Positions 7,099 to 12,628 of a DNA stretch of 12,628 nucleotides are shown here, one piece after another. Under the pieces are notes generated by a model. It saw only the letters and a program-made list of their open reading frames with translations. It did no database searches and was not told where the DNA came from. Location: the NCBI GenBank assembly GCA_900772695.1, contig CAAGRO010000108.1, positions 1 to 12,628 on the forward strand. The letters are read 5' to 3'. The translations under genes were made by a program, and so were the position numbers. Every line of letters begins with the position of its first letter. Within the stretch, counting starts at the first letter, position 1. Source of the stretch: an uncultured Oribacterium sp. GTDB taxonomy: Bacteria > Bacillota > Clostridia > Lachnospirales > Lachnospiraceae.

Positions 7099-8175
7099 TT
7101 ATAGACGATCGAGCACGAGCCCGCGTATCTTCTTATTCATCATCAACTGGATCCCCGCGATCAGGATATGGATGAGACGTACATGTCCCTTCAGCGAGAT
7201 CTCCCCCTCGAACACCGTATGGTCAAACGCCGGCGTGATCGTGAAGCTTTCCCCGTACAGCGGGTAGAACAGACTGAGCACGCCGAGGATCCGTCCCATC
7301 ATCGCCGGATCATCGAAGCCGAACACAAGCCTACCCTCGAACCTCCGGAAGCGAAGGTGGTGAAGCAGATACTTCACCCTGGAAATCAGCAGACGAAACG
7401 CCTTCTGATTCTCCTCATCCTCCACTGTCTCGCGAAGCGAGCTCAGCTTTTCGCACATCCTCTTTATTCTATCAGCAAATGAAGCTTTTTTCCTCTTCTT
7501 TTTCGCCGGTTTTTCAGCTGTCGGCTTCGGATGGTTCTTCAGTTCAATGCTGTCGACCTCCGCCGTCTGCGCCGCACTTACATCTGATGCTTCTCCGCTT
7601 TCAGAAACTTTCTCGCTGTCTTCCAGTGTTTTCTCTCCCTCCGCCGACGGCTGCTCCGAAACATCTGAATTTTCATCCTGCATTTCGATGTCATCGGCAG
7701 CATCGACAGGTTCATCCTCCGTCGACACCGGCTCTTCGTTTATCGATGAAGTCTCATCAGAAGCTTCTGTCGCAGCATCGTCCGCCGCCATCGTCTCCTC
7801 GCTTGGTGACGAACCCCCGTCCGAGACATTGGCCATTGCATCGTTCTCCGACGAAACCTCCTCGCTCCGTGACGAGGTATCGTCGGAAACATTGGCCGCC
7901 GACGAATCCGGTGGACGGTGGTCGAACGGGCGGAAGCAGAGGATACGGAGAGAGTACGCGAGCCCTGCCGGGGTGAGACCGGCGTGAAGCTGCACCAGAC
8001 GGAGAAGCCAGCTGACATCGATGTGCGCGGCGTAGTCCTGCTTCTCTTCGCCCTTATGGCCGGCACCTGTATAGCGGATCGGAACCAGCAGGACGAGTCC
8101 GAGGAGCAGCAGGATCAGCAGCAGAAGAAAGAGGAGGACGAGCCCGATGACTTTTAATATCGTAAGTAAAAGCAT
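7099..8175 (-). CDS. DUF2953 membrane-anchored protein (YtfI-like) with large acidic insert
   Basis: The 358-residue protein has three parts. Residues 1-31 are a strongly hydrophobic Leu-rich membrane anchor. A conserved first segment (VPIRYTG and HIDVSWLLRLVQLHAG, about 31-86) follows. Residues about 233-358 form the conserved second part, with ISRVKYLLHHLRFRRFEGRLVFGFDDPAMMG and a closing IHILIAGIQLMMNKKIRGLVL. This pattern and the adjacent gerW match DUF2953 proteins (YtfI in Bacillus subtilis), whose function is unknown but which travel with GerW. Between the two parts is a disordered Ser/Glu/Asp-rich insert (about 89-210) with degenerate repeats, ending in a Lys-rich patch (KPAKKKRKK). 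The ATG has a GGAGG Shine-Dalgarno. A sporulation-linked envelope role is inference from gene order. Confidence 0.85.
   Translation of the reverse strand: MLLLTILKVIGLVLLFLLLLILLLLGLVLLVPIRYTGAGHKGEEKQDYAAHIDVSWLLRLVQLHAGLTPAGLAYSLRILCFRPFDHRPPDSSAANVSDDTSSRSEEVSSENDAMANVSDGGSSPSEETMAADDAATEASDETSSINEEPVSTEDEPVDAADDIEMQDENSDVSEQPSAEGEKTLEDSEKVSESGEASDVSAAQTAEVDSIELKNHPKPTAEKPAKKKRKKASFADRIKRMCEKLSSLRETVEDEENQKAFRLLISRVKYLLHHLRFRRFEGRLVFGFDDPAMMGRILGVLSLFYPLYGESFTITPAFDHTVFEGEISLKGHVRLIHILIAGIQLMMNKKIRGLVLDRL
7546..7911 (-). repeat. Low-complexity acidic repeat region in the DUF2953 gene
   Basis: This section encodes residues about 89-210. It is dominated by Ser, Glu, Asp and Ala. Three degenerate units of about 21 residues, each with a core of the form SD-x-x-SS-x-x-EE, can be aligned at residues 96-116, 117-137 and 138-158. 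The later part continues as unrepeated acidic sequence. Confidence 0.6.
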
Positions 8176-8193
8176 CTGCTGTCCTCCTCGTGT

Positions 8194-8463
8194 TTACAGG
8201 ATGTGACGATCCTTCAGCATCTGTGTGACGCAGTCGATCGCATCCCGATAGCCATAGCCGATCCCGAGCACCTCGACCGTCTCCGTATCGAGCTTCGGAT
8301 TCAGGAACATGGCCTGATTGTAGATTTCATATAGATTGGGCTCCGGTGCACGCACGATCACGTACGCACCCGGCTGGAAATGGCCCTTCCGGAGATTGTC
8401 CAGGATGTAGGACCGGTGCTCTGCTGCATGCTTTCCATAGTACATGTGCTTAGAAAAAATCAT
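8194..8463 (-). CDS. Conserved-looking small protein of unknown function
   Basis: I do not recognise this 89-residue protein. It has no membrane segment, signal peptide or cysteine-pair motif (a single Cys, at residue 78). It is rich in Tyr and His near the N-terminus (MIFSKHMYYGKHAAEHRSYI), has a GAYVIVRAPEPNLYEIYNQA segment at about 32-51, and ends with an EVLGIGYGYRDAIDCVTQML helix-like stretch. It is very likely a real gene. It has an AAGGAG Shine-Dalgarno just before its ATG, starts 12 bp after pgsA, ends 18 bp before the DUF2953 gene, and shares their base composition. Co-transcription with pgsA and the sporulation pair gives no firm clue to function. The compact mixed alpha/beta pattern could suit a small regulatory or binding domain. 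Confidence 0.75.
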   Translation of the reverse strand: MIFSKHMYYGKHAAEHRSYILDNLRKGHFQPGAYVIVRAPEPNLYEIYNQAMFLNPKLDTETVEVLGIGYGYRDAIDCVTQMLKDRHIL

Positions 8464-8475
8464 CGGATTCTCTCC

Positions 8476-9018
8476 TTACATGCCGCCCTCGGTGATGACC
8501 TTATAGTTCTTCGCGATGTAATCAAGCAGGGATACCAGCGTCAGGACGAAGGCGATGCCTGCGATGATCATCGTTACGGTATGCAGCGCCGGGATGTTCA
8601 GAATCAGCAGGATGACTGTAAGCATCTGGAAGGTCGTCTTGAACTTGCCCCACCAGGAAGCGGCGATCACGATGCCGTTGTCGGCGGCCACCAGACGGAA
8701 GCCGGAGATGATGAACTCACGGGCGATCACGGTGATGACGTACCAGGACGGAAGCTGTCCGAGCTCGATCATGCAGATCAGCGCGGAACAGACCAGCAGC
8801 TTATCTGCAAGCGGGTCCATGAACTTTCCGAAGTTCGTCACCAGATTGTTTCGGCGTGCGATCTGACCATCCAGGAAATCCGTGAAGGAAGCGGCACAGA
8901 ACACGATCAGCGCCGCGATGCGGAGCGTATAGTTCTGTCCGCCCTCCAGAAGCAGCAGTACCACAAATACCGGAATCAGTACAACACGTAATAAAGTCAG
9001 TTTATTCGGCAGATTCAT
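8476..9018 (-). CDS. pgsA: CDP-diacylglycerol--glycerol-3-phosphate 3-phosphatidyltransferase
   Basis: PgsA makes phosphatidylglycerol-phosphate from CDP-diacylglycerol and glycerol-3-phosphate in the cytoplasmic membrane, the committed step of anionic phospholipid synthesis. The 180-residue protein opens with MNLPNKLTLLRVVLIPVFVV, typical of the family, and has several hydrophobic segments. The CDP-alcohol phosphotransferase signature DG-x2-AR-x8-G-x3-D-x3-D is complete: D50, G51, A54, R55, G64, D68 and D72. The ATG shares one base with the rimO stop (TGATG), and its AGGAG Shine-Dalgarno lies inside the rimO 3' end, so the two are probably translationally coupled. The rimO-pgsA pairing is common in Clostridia. 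The closely related cardiolipin and phosphatidylserine synthases are less likely given this context. Confidence 0.95.
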   Translation of the reverse strand: MNLPNKLTLLRVVLIPVFVVLLLLEGGQNYTLRIAALIVFCAASFTDFLDGQIARRNNLVTNFGKFMDPLADKLLVCSALICMIELGQLPSWYVITVIAREFIISGFRLVAADNGIVIAASWWGKFKTTFQMLTVILLILNIPALHTVTMIIAGIAFVLTLVSLLDYIAKNYKVITEGGM

Positions 9019-10286
9019 CAGATTCTCTCTCCTATCAGATCATAACCATCCGCATCGATGATACGACAGAAAATCATATCACCGCTGAGCTCGTTATGAT
9101 ACTCACCTGCATCGACATAGACGAGACTGTCGATATCCGGGTTATCCATATAGGACCGGCACAGACACTCGTTATGCTCCGGATCATATCCGATGATGAT
9201 GACCCTGAGTTCTCGTCCGATCTGCTCTCTCGCCTTCTCAAAGGCAATGCCCTGCTGCAGCCGCATGATCTCATCCTGCCGCTGAAGCTTGATCTTCTCC
9301 GGTACCTGGCCCTCCATCTCTGCCGCCGGCGTATCCTCTTCCTGCGAATACGGGAAGACACCGAGGCGGTCGAAGCGCATCTCCGTGACGAAATTCTTCA
9401 GGATGTCGAAGTCCTCCTCTGTCTCGCCTGGGAAGCCGGTGATCAGGGTCGTTCGAAGGGCGATGTCCGGGATCTCACGACGAAGCGTCGCGATGCGCTC
9501 ACGGAGCTCCGCCTCACGGGTCCGACGGTGCATGTTCTTCAGGATCTTATCCGACGCATGCTGGATCGGGATGTCGAGGTAGTGTACGACCTTCGGGTTA
9601 TCCCGGATCGTCCGGATCAGCTCCTCCGTGATCTCCTCCGGATAGCAGTACAGGATACGGATCCACTCGAGGCCCTCAATCTCCGAAAGCCGGTTCAGCA
9701 GCTCCGGAAGGCTCTTCTCACCATAGAGATCGACACCATAGAGGGTCGTCTCCTGGGCCACGAGGATCAGCTCCTTCGTGCCCTCGGCAGCGAGTCGTTT
9801 CGCCTCCTCCAGCAGATGCTCCATCGGTACCGAGCGGTAGTGTCCGCGCAGCTTCGGGATGATGCAGTAGGTGCAGCACTTGTCGCAGCCCTCGGCGATC
9901 TTGAGATACGCCGTGTAGTTTTCTGCGTTCTCGACACGCTTCATCTGCACGTCCAGACGCTCGATATACTCCTTCACGCCGATCACCTCATCGACCTCCG
10001 GAAGCTCCTTCCGGATCTCCTCACGGTAGCGCTCCGCGAGGCAGCCCGCCACGATGAGCTTCTTGAGCCTGCCTGTTTCTTTATATTCACCATTCTCGAT
10101 GATGGTGTTGATGCTCTCCTCCTTCGCATCCCCGATGAAGGCGCAGGTATTGATGACTGTAATATCTGCCTCAGCCGGATCATCGGTGAGCTCACTGCCC
10201 GGATACTTCTCGAGCAGGTTGGAAAGCATCTTCTCACTGTCCACCCGGTTCTTATCACAGCCGAGGGAAATCATGTGAATCTTCAT
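9018..10286 (-). CDS. rimO: Ribosomal protein uS12 methylthiotransferase RimO
   Basis: RimO is a radical-SAM enzyme that adds a methylthio group to a conserved Asp of ribosomal protein uS12. The 422-residue product carries all expected parts. The N-terminal methylthiotransferase domain has cluster-binding C10 (in SLGCDKNRVDSE), C48 (VINTC) and C82 (AGC). The radical-SAM motif CxxxCxxC is at C134, C138 and C141, followed by IIPKLRGHYRS. The TIM-barrel core contains YLDIPIQHAS and TTLITGFPGETEEDF. A C-terminal TRAM domain spans about 355-422. SLGCDKN and the IIPxxRG context favour RimO over the tRNA enzyme MiaB. It starts 3 bp after rpoZ with no clear Shine-Dalgarno, so translation may rely on re-initiation. 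Confidence 0.97.
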   Translation of the reverse strand: MKIHMISLGCDKNRVDSEKMLSNLLEKYPGSELTDDPAEADITVINTCAFIGDAKEESINTIIENGEYKETGRLKKLIVAGCLAERYREEIRKELPEVDEVIGVKEYIERLDVQMKRVENAENYTAYLKIAEGCDKCCTYCIIPKLRGHYRSVPMEHLLEEAKRLAAEGTKELILVAQETTLYGVDLYGEKSLPELLNRLSEIEGLEWIRILYCYPEEITEELIRTIRDNPKVVHYLDIPIQHASDKILKNMHRRTREAELRERIATLRREIPDIALRTTLITGFPGETEEDFDILKNFVTEMRFDRLGVFPYSQEEDTPAAEMEGQVPEKIKLQRQDEIMRLQQGIAFEKAREQIGRELRVIIIGYDPEHNECLCRSYMDNPDIDSLVYVDAGEYHNELSGDMIFCRIIDADGYDLIGERI

Positions 10287-10289
10287 ATA

Positions 10290-10688
10290 TTATGCTTCGC
10301 TGTCGGAGTTGTAGTCATCCTCAGAGGAAGCTGCATGCGCGTCGTGCATCAGCTTGATATCCTCGCTGTCCTCGTCCTCGCTGTCCTCGTCGAGGGCGAA
10401 GGCGAAGCCCGGGTTCTCTCTCGCCGCGATCTTCGGATCGTCATCGACCTCGGTACCACGCTTGATGGTCACGAGATTACGCGCGAGCTCCTCGACAGCG
10501 ATCGCGAGCGGCTTTCTGCCCTCTGCGTTCGGAAGTACAGGATCTGCGCCATCGATCAGCTGACGCGCACGCTTGGCGCTGGCGATAACGGCTGCGTAAC
10601 GGCTCTCTACGAGCTTATCCGTGTCATCCTGAATGGCATTCGTATTCTTCGCTGCATCAATCAGGTCATTATATGTTTGCTGTGACAT
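10290..10688 (-). CDS. rpoZ: RNA polymerase omega subunit with long acidic tail
   Basis: The omega subunit helps assemble RNA polymerase by holding the beta-prime subunit. The omega fold is seen in VESRYAAVIASAKRARQLIDG (27-47) and KPLAIAVEELARNLVTIK (59-76), matching the family's RY, AKRARQ and KP..IA.EE positions. At 132 residues it is longer than the usual 65-95. Residues 82-132 form a highly acidic, probably disordered tail (DEDSEDEDSED at 100-110). The ATG overlaps the end of gmk by 20 bp, and a strong GAGGAGG site (10702-10696) lies 7 nt upstream, inside gmk. The order gmk-rpoZ is conserved in Firmicutes. Identification is secure, and the role of the tail is unknown. Confidence 0.95.
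   Translation of the reverse strand: MSQQTYNDLIDAAKNTNAIQDDTDKLVESRYAAVIASAKRARQLIDGADPVLPNAEGRKPLAIAVEELARNLVTIKRGTEVDDDPKIAARENPGFAFALDEDSEDEDSEDIKLMHDAHAASSEDDYNSDSEA
10361..10390 (-). repeat. Perfect 15-bp tandem duplication in rpoZ
   Basis: Two identical adjacent 15-bp units (CCTCGCTGTCCTCGT on the plus strand, 10361-10375 and 10376-10390) encode the repeated acidic pentapeptides of the omega tail. The unit length is a multiple of three, so slippage would change tail length without a frameshift. Confidence 0.9.
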
Positions 10689-11307
10689 GTTCTATCCTCC
10701 TCAGATCCTGTCTTACATTCTCGATGATATCCATGTGCCGGCTGCCCTTTTCGTGCGCGGCACGTATGAGATTATGCAATTTTTCGGTGCAAGTGTCAAT
10801 ATTATCGTTTACCAATATATAGTCATAGGCCTCGACGCCCTCCGACTCCTGCATGGCTCTCCGGAGGCGCTTTTCGATGACCTCCATGGTCTCCGTGCCA
10901 CGTCCCACGAGACGGCGTCGGAGCTCCTCACCCGACGGCGGTGTGACGAAGATCAGGATCGCCTCCGGGTACTTCTCGCGGATCTTCAGTGCGCCCTGGA
11001 TCTCGATTTCAAGCAGCACATCCTTTCCGGCCTCGAGGTTCTCCTCGACGTACTTCTTCGGTGTGCCATAGTAGTGCTCGACGTACTGTGCGTACTCCAC
11101 GAGCGCATCCTGTGCGATCATCTCCTCGAACTCTTCCTTCGTCTTGAAGAAGTACTCGCGGCCATCGAGCTCGCCCTCGCGCGGCTGACGCGTCGTCGCC
11201 GAGATCGACAGTGCATACTGATCATAGCGGGAAACAAGCTGCTTCATCAGCGTCCCCTTGCCGGCTCCCGAAAAGCCGGAAATCACAACTAAAACTCCCT
11301 TATCCAT
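10669..11307 (-). CDS. gmk: Guanylate kinase
   Basis: Gmk phosphorylates GMP to GDP with ATP, essential for GTP and dGTP supply. The 212-residue length is normal. The P-loop GFSGAGKGT is at 11-19. The GMP-binding segment SISATTRQPREGELDGREYFF (34-54) carries the conserved Arg, Glu and Tyr residues. EYAQYVEHYYGTPK (71-84) and LLEIEIQGA (98-106) follow, and the usual Asp of the latter segment is Glu here. The ATG has an AGGAG site (11318-11314) 6 nt upstream. The 3' end overlaps rpoZ. Upstream is a 213-bp gap with a multi-hairpin element. In Bacillus the order is yicC(yloC)-remA-gmk-rpoZ, and no remA is present here. Confidence 0.97.
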   Translation of the reverse strand: MDKGVLVVISGFSGAGKGTLMKQLVSRYDQYALSISATTRQPREGELDGREYFFKTKEEFEEMIAQDALVEYAQYVEHYYGTPKKYVEENLEAGKDVLLEIEIQGALKIREKYPEAILIFVTPPSGEELRRRLVGRGTETMEVIEKRLRRAMQESEGVEAYDYILVNDNIDTCTEKLHNLIRAAHEKGSRHMDIIENVRQDLRRIEHVTANI

Positions 11308-11336
11308 CTATTTCTCCTCTTTCGTCCAATGTTACA

Positions 11337-11519
11337 GAAGCGACATCATCAATTGATTCACCTGGCCATCCCCGCTGCGCTCCGCCCCCTAAGCTGCGGG
11401 CCATGGAAGCCCTTGCTTAGCCCGCCCTAAGGTCAGGCTTGTATGCCTGACCTTAGCCTTTCGGGCACAGAACAAAGTTCTGTGGGATGTCGTTTCGGAG
11501 TTTGTTTGATACAAACTCC
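11337..11519. other. Cloverleaf-like multi-hairpin element between yicC and gmk
   Basis: Five inverted repeats are packed into about 183 bp. An outer stem of 10 or 11 pairs (11337-11347 with 11486-11496, one G-T or A-C position) encloses three hairpins. Hairpin one is CTAAGC/GCTTAG plus GGGC/GCCC (11389-11420). Hairpin two is a perfect 12-bp stem, CTAAGGTCAGGC with its complement (11427-11456), which GCCCG/CGGGC at 11420-11424 and 11462-11466 can extend. Hairpin three is CACAGAAC/GTTCTGTG with a 3-bp loop (11466-11484). A fourth hairpin, GGAGTTTGT/ACAAACTCC (11497-11519), stands just outside, one base from the yicC stop codon. No stem is followed by a T-run and no ORF fits. It would be transcribed within the yicC-gmk message. 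It could be a structured RNA, a processing or decay signal, or a non-coding repeat element. Confidence 0.75.
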
Positions 11520-11520
11520 T

Positions 11521-12402
11521 TCACTCAAGGTTTTGAATCTGCTCACGGATCTTCTCAATCAGGGTTTTGAGCCCGATCGCATCCTCTGATACGATGAGGT
11601 CGTTCGCCTTACTGAGGGTTGTGTTCGCCTCACGGTTCATCTCCTGCGCGACGAAATCAAGCTCACGACCGACCAGGCCGCCGTTCTGGAGCTTCGTCCG
11701 CATGTTCTTGATATGGCTGTGCAGCCGTACCCGCTCCTCATCGGTGCAGATCTTATCCGAGTAGATCGTCACCTCCTGCACGATGCGGGCTTCGTCGATC
11801 CCGGTACCCTCGAGGAGCTCCGACACCTTCGCACGAAGACGCACCTCATAGGCGGCCGTGATCTCCGGCGAGCGTTCATCGATGCGGTTCACGATGGCCT
11901 CCATCTCGGAGAGCTTCCCGAGGAGATCCTTCTGAAGGTTCTCGCCCTCCATCACGCGGGTCTCGGCGAAACGCTCGAGTGCGCCGACGAGGGACGGCTT
12001 CAGGCTCTCCCAGAGGGCGTCCTCATCCTCGGACTCTTCCGAGAGCACGAGCACATCCGGCAACGCCGCCAGATTGGTGACTTTAACATTGTCCTCGACA
12101 CCCAGCGCGTCGACCAGCGTACGCATGGACTCCAGGTACTCCTTCGCGAGCGGCAGGTCGAGCCGGAGCGCCTTTCCCTTCTCGGAAAAGCTCTCATAGG
12201 TGATGAAAAGATCGACCTTACCACGGGAGATGTACTCCTTCACGGTGTTGCGGATATTGGCCTCGAGTGCGTTAAACTTCTTCGGCATCTTGATGCTGAG
12301 ATCCAGGAAACGGGAATTGACCGACTTCACTTCCACGGACAGGCGGTACTGGTCGTTCGAGACCTCGGCGCGTCCGAATCCGGTCATACTTTTTAATTTC
12401 AT
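11521..12402 (-). CDS. yicC: YicC-family endoribonuclease
   Basis: The 293-residue protein matches the YicC/YloC family, whose members in Escherichia coli and Bacillus subtilis are reported to be endoribonucleases that influence RNA turnover. The N-terminus MKLKSMTGFGRAE and the VEVKSVNSRFLDLSIKMP segment (24-41) are family hallmarks. The C-terminal DUF1732 region is also clear, with IVQEVTIYSDKICTDEERVRLHSHI (about 207-231) and a Gly-x-x-x-GRELDFVAQEMNREANT stretch, whose conserved acidic and His residues are thought to bind metal. The ATG at 12400-12402 has a GAGG Shine-Dalgarno at 5-6 nt. It is the first gene of the operon, with a good promoter about 60 bp upstream, and its stop codon abuts a multi-hairpin element. 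The family assignment is secure. The cellular target here is unknown. Confidence 0.96.
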   Translation of the reverse strand: MKLKSMTGFGRAEVSNDQYRLSVEVKSVNSRFLDLSIKMPKKFNALEANIRNTVKEYISRGKVDLFITYESFSEKGKALRLDLPLAKEYLESMRTLVDALGVEDNVKVTNLAALPDVLVLSEESEDEDALWESLKPSLVGALERFAETRVMEGENLQKDLLGKLSEMEAIVNRIDERSPEITAAYEVRLRAKVSELLEGTGIDEARIVQEVTIYSDKICTDEERVRLHSHIKNMRTKLQNGGLVGRELDFVAQEMNREANTTLSKANDLIVSEDAIGLKTLIEKIREQIQNLE

Positions 12403-12405
12403 AGA

Positions 12406-12456
12406 TTACCTCGATGTGCACAGCCTGCCCCAGGGCGGCTTGCGTTTTTTAGTCAT
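12406..12456 (-). CDS. Possible 16-codon leader ORF before yicC
   Basis: An ATG at 12456-12454 opens a frame encoding MTKKRKPPWGRLCTSR that stops at TAA 12408-12406, just after the GAGG of the yicC ribosome site and 3 bp before the yicC ATG. The predicted transcription start lies only 2-4 nt before this ATG, so it would be translated as a leaderless message, and it has no Shine-Dalgarno. The peptide is basic and resembles no family I know. It may be chance, since open frames of this size are common. Confidence 0.25.
   Translation of the reverse strand: MTKKRKPPWGRLCTSR
12417..12450 (+). terminator. Terminator-shaped hairpin facing the plus strand, in the yicC leader
   Basis: On the plus strand AGCC-T-GCC pairs with GGC-GGCT around a CCAG loop (12422-12440). 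Short extra pairing at the base reaches a TTTTTT run (12445-12450). It has the form of a Rho-independent terminator for transcription opposite to every gene here, so it would stop antisense RNA leaving yicC. On the sense strand it would be a hairpin in the yicC leader. Confidence 0.5.
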
Positions 12457-12463
12457 ATGTAAT

Positions 12464-12485
12464 AAATTATAGTCTACTATAATTT
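12464..12485. promoter_or_regulatory. 10-bp perfect palindrome over the yicC -10 box
   Basis: AAATTATAGT (12464-12473) and ACTATAATTT (12476-12485) are perfect inverted repeats with a 2-bp centre. The minus-strand -10 box lies inside it, and a TATAAT also appears on the plus strand. It could be a repressor site, but AT-rich -10 regions often give such symmetry. Confidence 0.4.
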
Positions 12486-12494
12486 AGAAGTAAA
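12466..12494 (-). promoter_or_regulatory. Sigma-A type promoter of the yicC operon
   Basis: On the minus strand TTTACT (12494-12489, four of six consensus bases) and a perfect TATAAT (12471-12466) are 17 bp apart. Transcription would start near 12460-12458, about 57 nt before the yicC ATG. It is the best promoter match upstream of the operon from yicC to gerW. Confidence 0.75.
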
Positions 12495-12510
12495 GTTGTA
12501 ACAGTTCAGG

Positions 12511-12582
12511 TAAGGGGACCCGGAGCAGGCGGCAACGGAGGCCATACGTAGAGACCGTGTGAAATCAAGCCGGGTCCCCTTA
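12511..12582. repeat. 72-bp unit bounded by a perfect 13-bp inverted repeat
   Basis: TAAGGGGACCCGG (12511-12523) and its exact complement (12570-12582) bound a 46-bp GC-rich interior. No T-run follows on either strand, so it is not a normal terminator. It could be a long-stem RNA hairpin, or a tiny non-autonomous inverted-repeat element ending in TA. The latter would fit TA-targeting transposition, but no flanking copy or transposase is visible. Confidence 0.65.
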
Positions 12583-12628
12583 GCGGCACTTGGTGTTATC
12601 TCTCCCTGGAACCCTCTAGCAACGCTGA

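Noticed and set aside
9096..10685. A 529-codon open frame on the plus strand across rimO and rpoZ
   Set aside because: It is antisense to two certain genes and has no family resemblance. Such frames arise because the GC-rich genes rarely use codons whose complement is a stop.
11337..11519. A tRNA gene, suggested by the cloverleaf shape
   Set aside because: No acceptor stem of 7 bp with a 3' CCA-type end, and no T-loop or D-loop consensus. The element is also about twice the length of a tRNA.
12511..12582. Reading the 13-bp inverted repeat as a terminator
   Set aside because: The loop is 46 bp and neither strand has a T-run after the stem.
12596..12628. A possible C-terminal fragment (ending SALLEGSRER) of an upstream minus-strand gene
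   Set aside because: Only ten codons remain before the window edge, which is too short to tell from chance.

Overview
The window is a stretch of bacterial chromosome carrying housekeeping genes, all on the minus strand (transcription runs from high to low coordinates). Gene content and order point to a Firmicute of class Clostridia, most likely a GC-rich member of the Lachnospiraceae. Supporting signs are a GerW/YtfJ sporulation-family protein next to its DUF2953 (YtfI-like) partner, a yicC-gmk-rpoZ-rimO-pgsA series, a zinc-ribbon type bL28, an Asp23-YloV pair before recG, and rsmD-coaD followed by a coiled-coil protein. The genus cannot be fixed from this sequence alone.

Layout in transcription order. 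(1) 12628-12403: a non-coding leader with a 72-bp inverted-repeat unit, a good sigma-A type promoter overlapping a palindrome, a possible 16-codon leader ORF, and a terminator-shaped hairpin facing the other way. (2) 12402-6650: a tightly packed operon of yicC, gmk, rpoZ, rimO, pgsA, an unrecognised 89-aa protein, a DUF2953 protein and gerW. It is interrupted only by a 213-bp gap between yicC and gmk, filled by nested inverted repeats. (3) rpmB, with its own promoter and strong terminator. (4) yloU (Asp23) and yloV (FakA-like), with their own promoter and a strong terminator. (5) recG, a 159-bp gap, rsmD, then coaD and a coiled-coil protein gene, with a promoter candidate before coaD.

The genes serve RNA turnover (yicC), nucleotide supply and transcription (gmk, rpoZ), ribosome modification and assembly (rimO, rpmB, rsmD), membrane lipid synthesis (pgsA, and probably yloV through fatty-acid phosphorylation), CoA synthesis (coaD), DNA repair (recG) and sporulation (gerW). 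They are linked by order and growth-related role rather than by one pathway.

I see no mobile-element gene, CRISPR array, tRNA, rRNA or phage gene, and every main reading frame looks intact. The least ordinary parts are non-coding. The main one is the cloverleaf-like multi-hairpin element at about 11337-11519, where Bacillus has remA. The others are the 13-bp inverted repeat at 12511-12582, the possible leaderless leader ORF before yicC, and a start codon for recG with no Shine-Dalgarno just behind a terminator.
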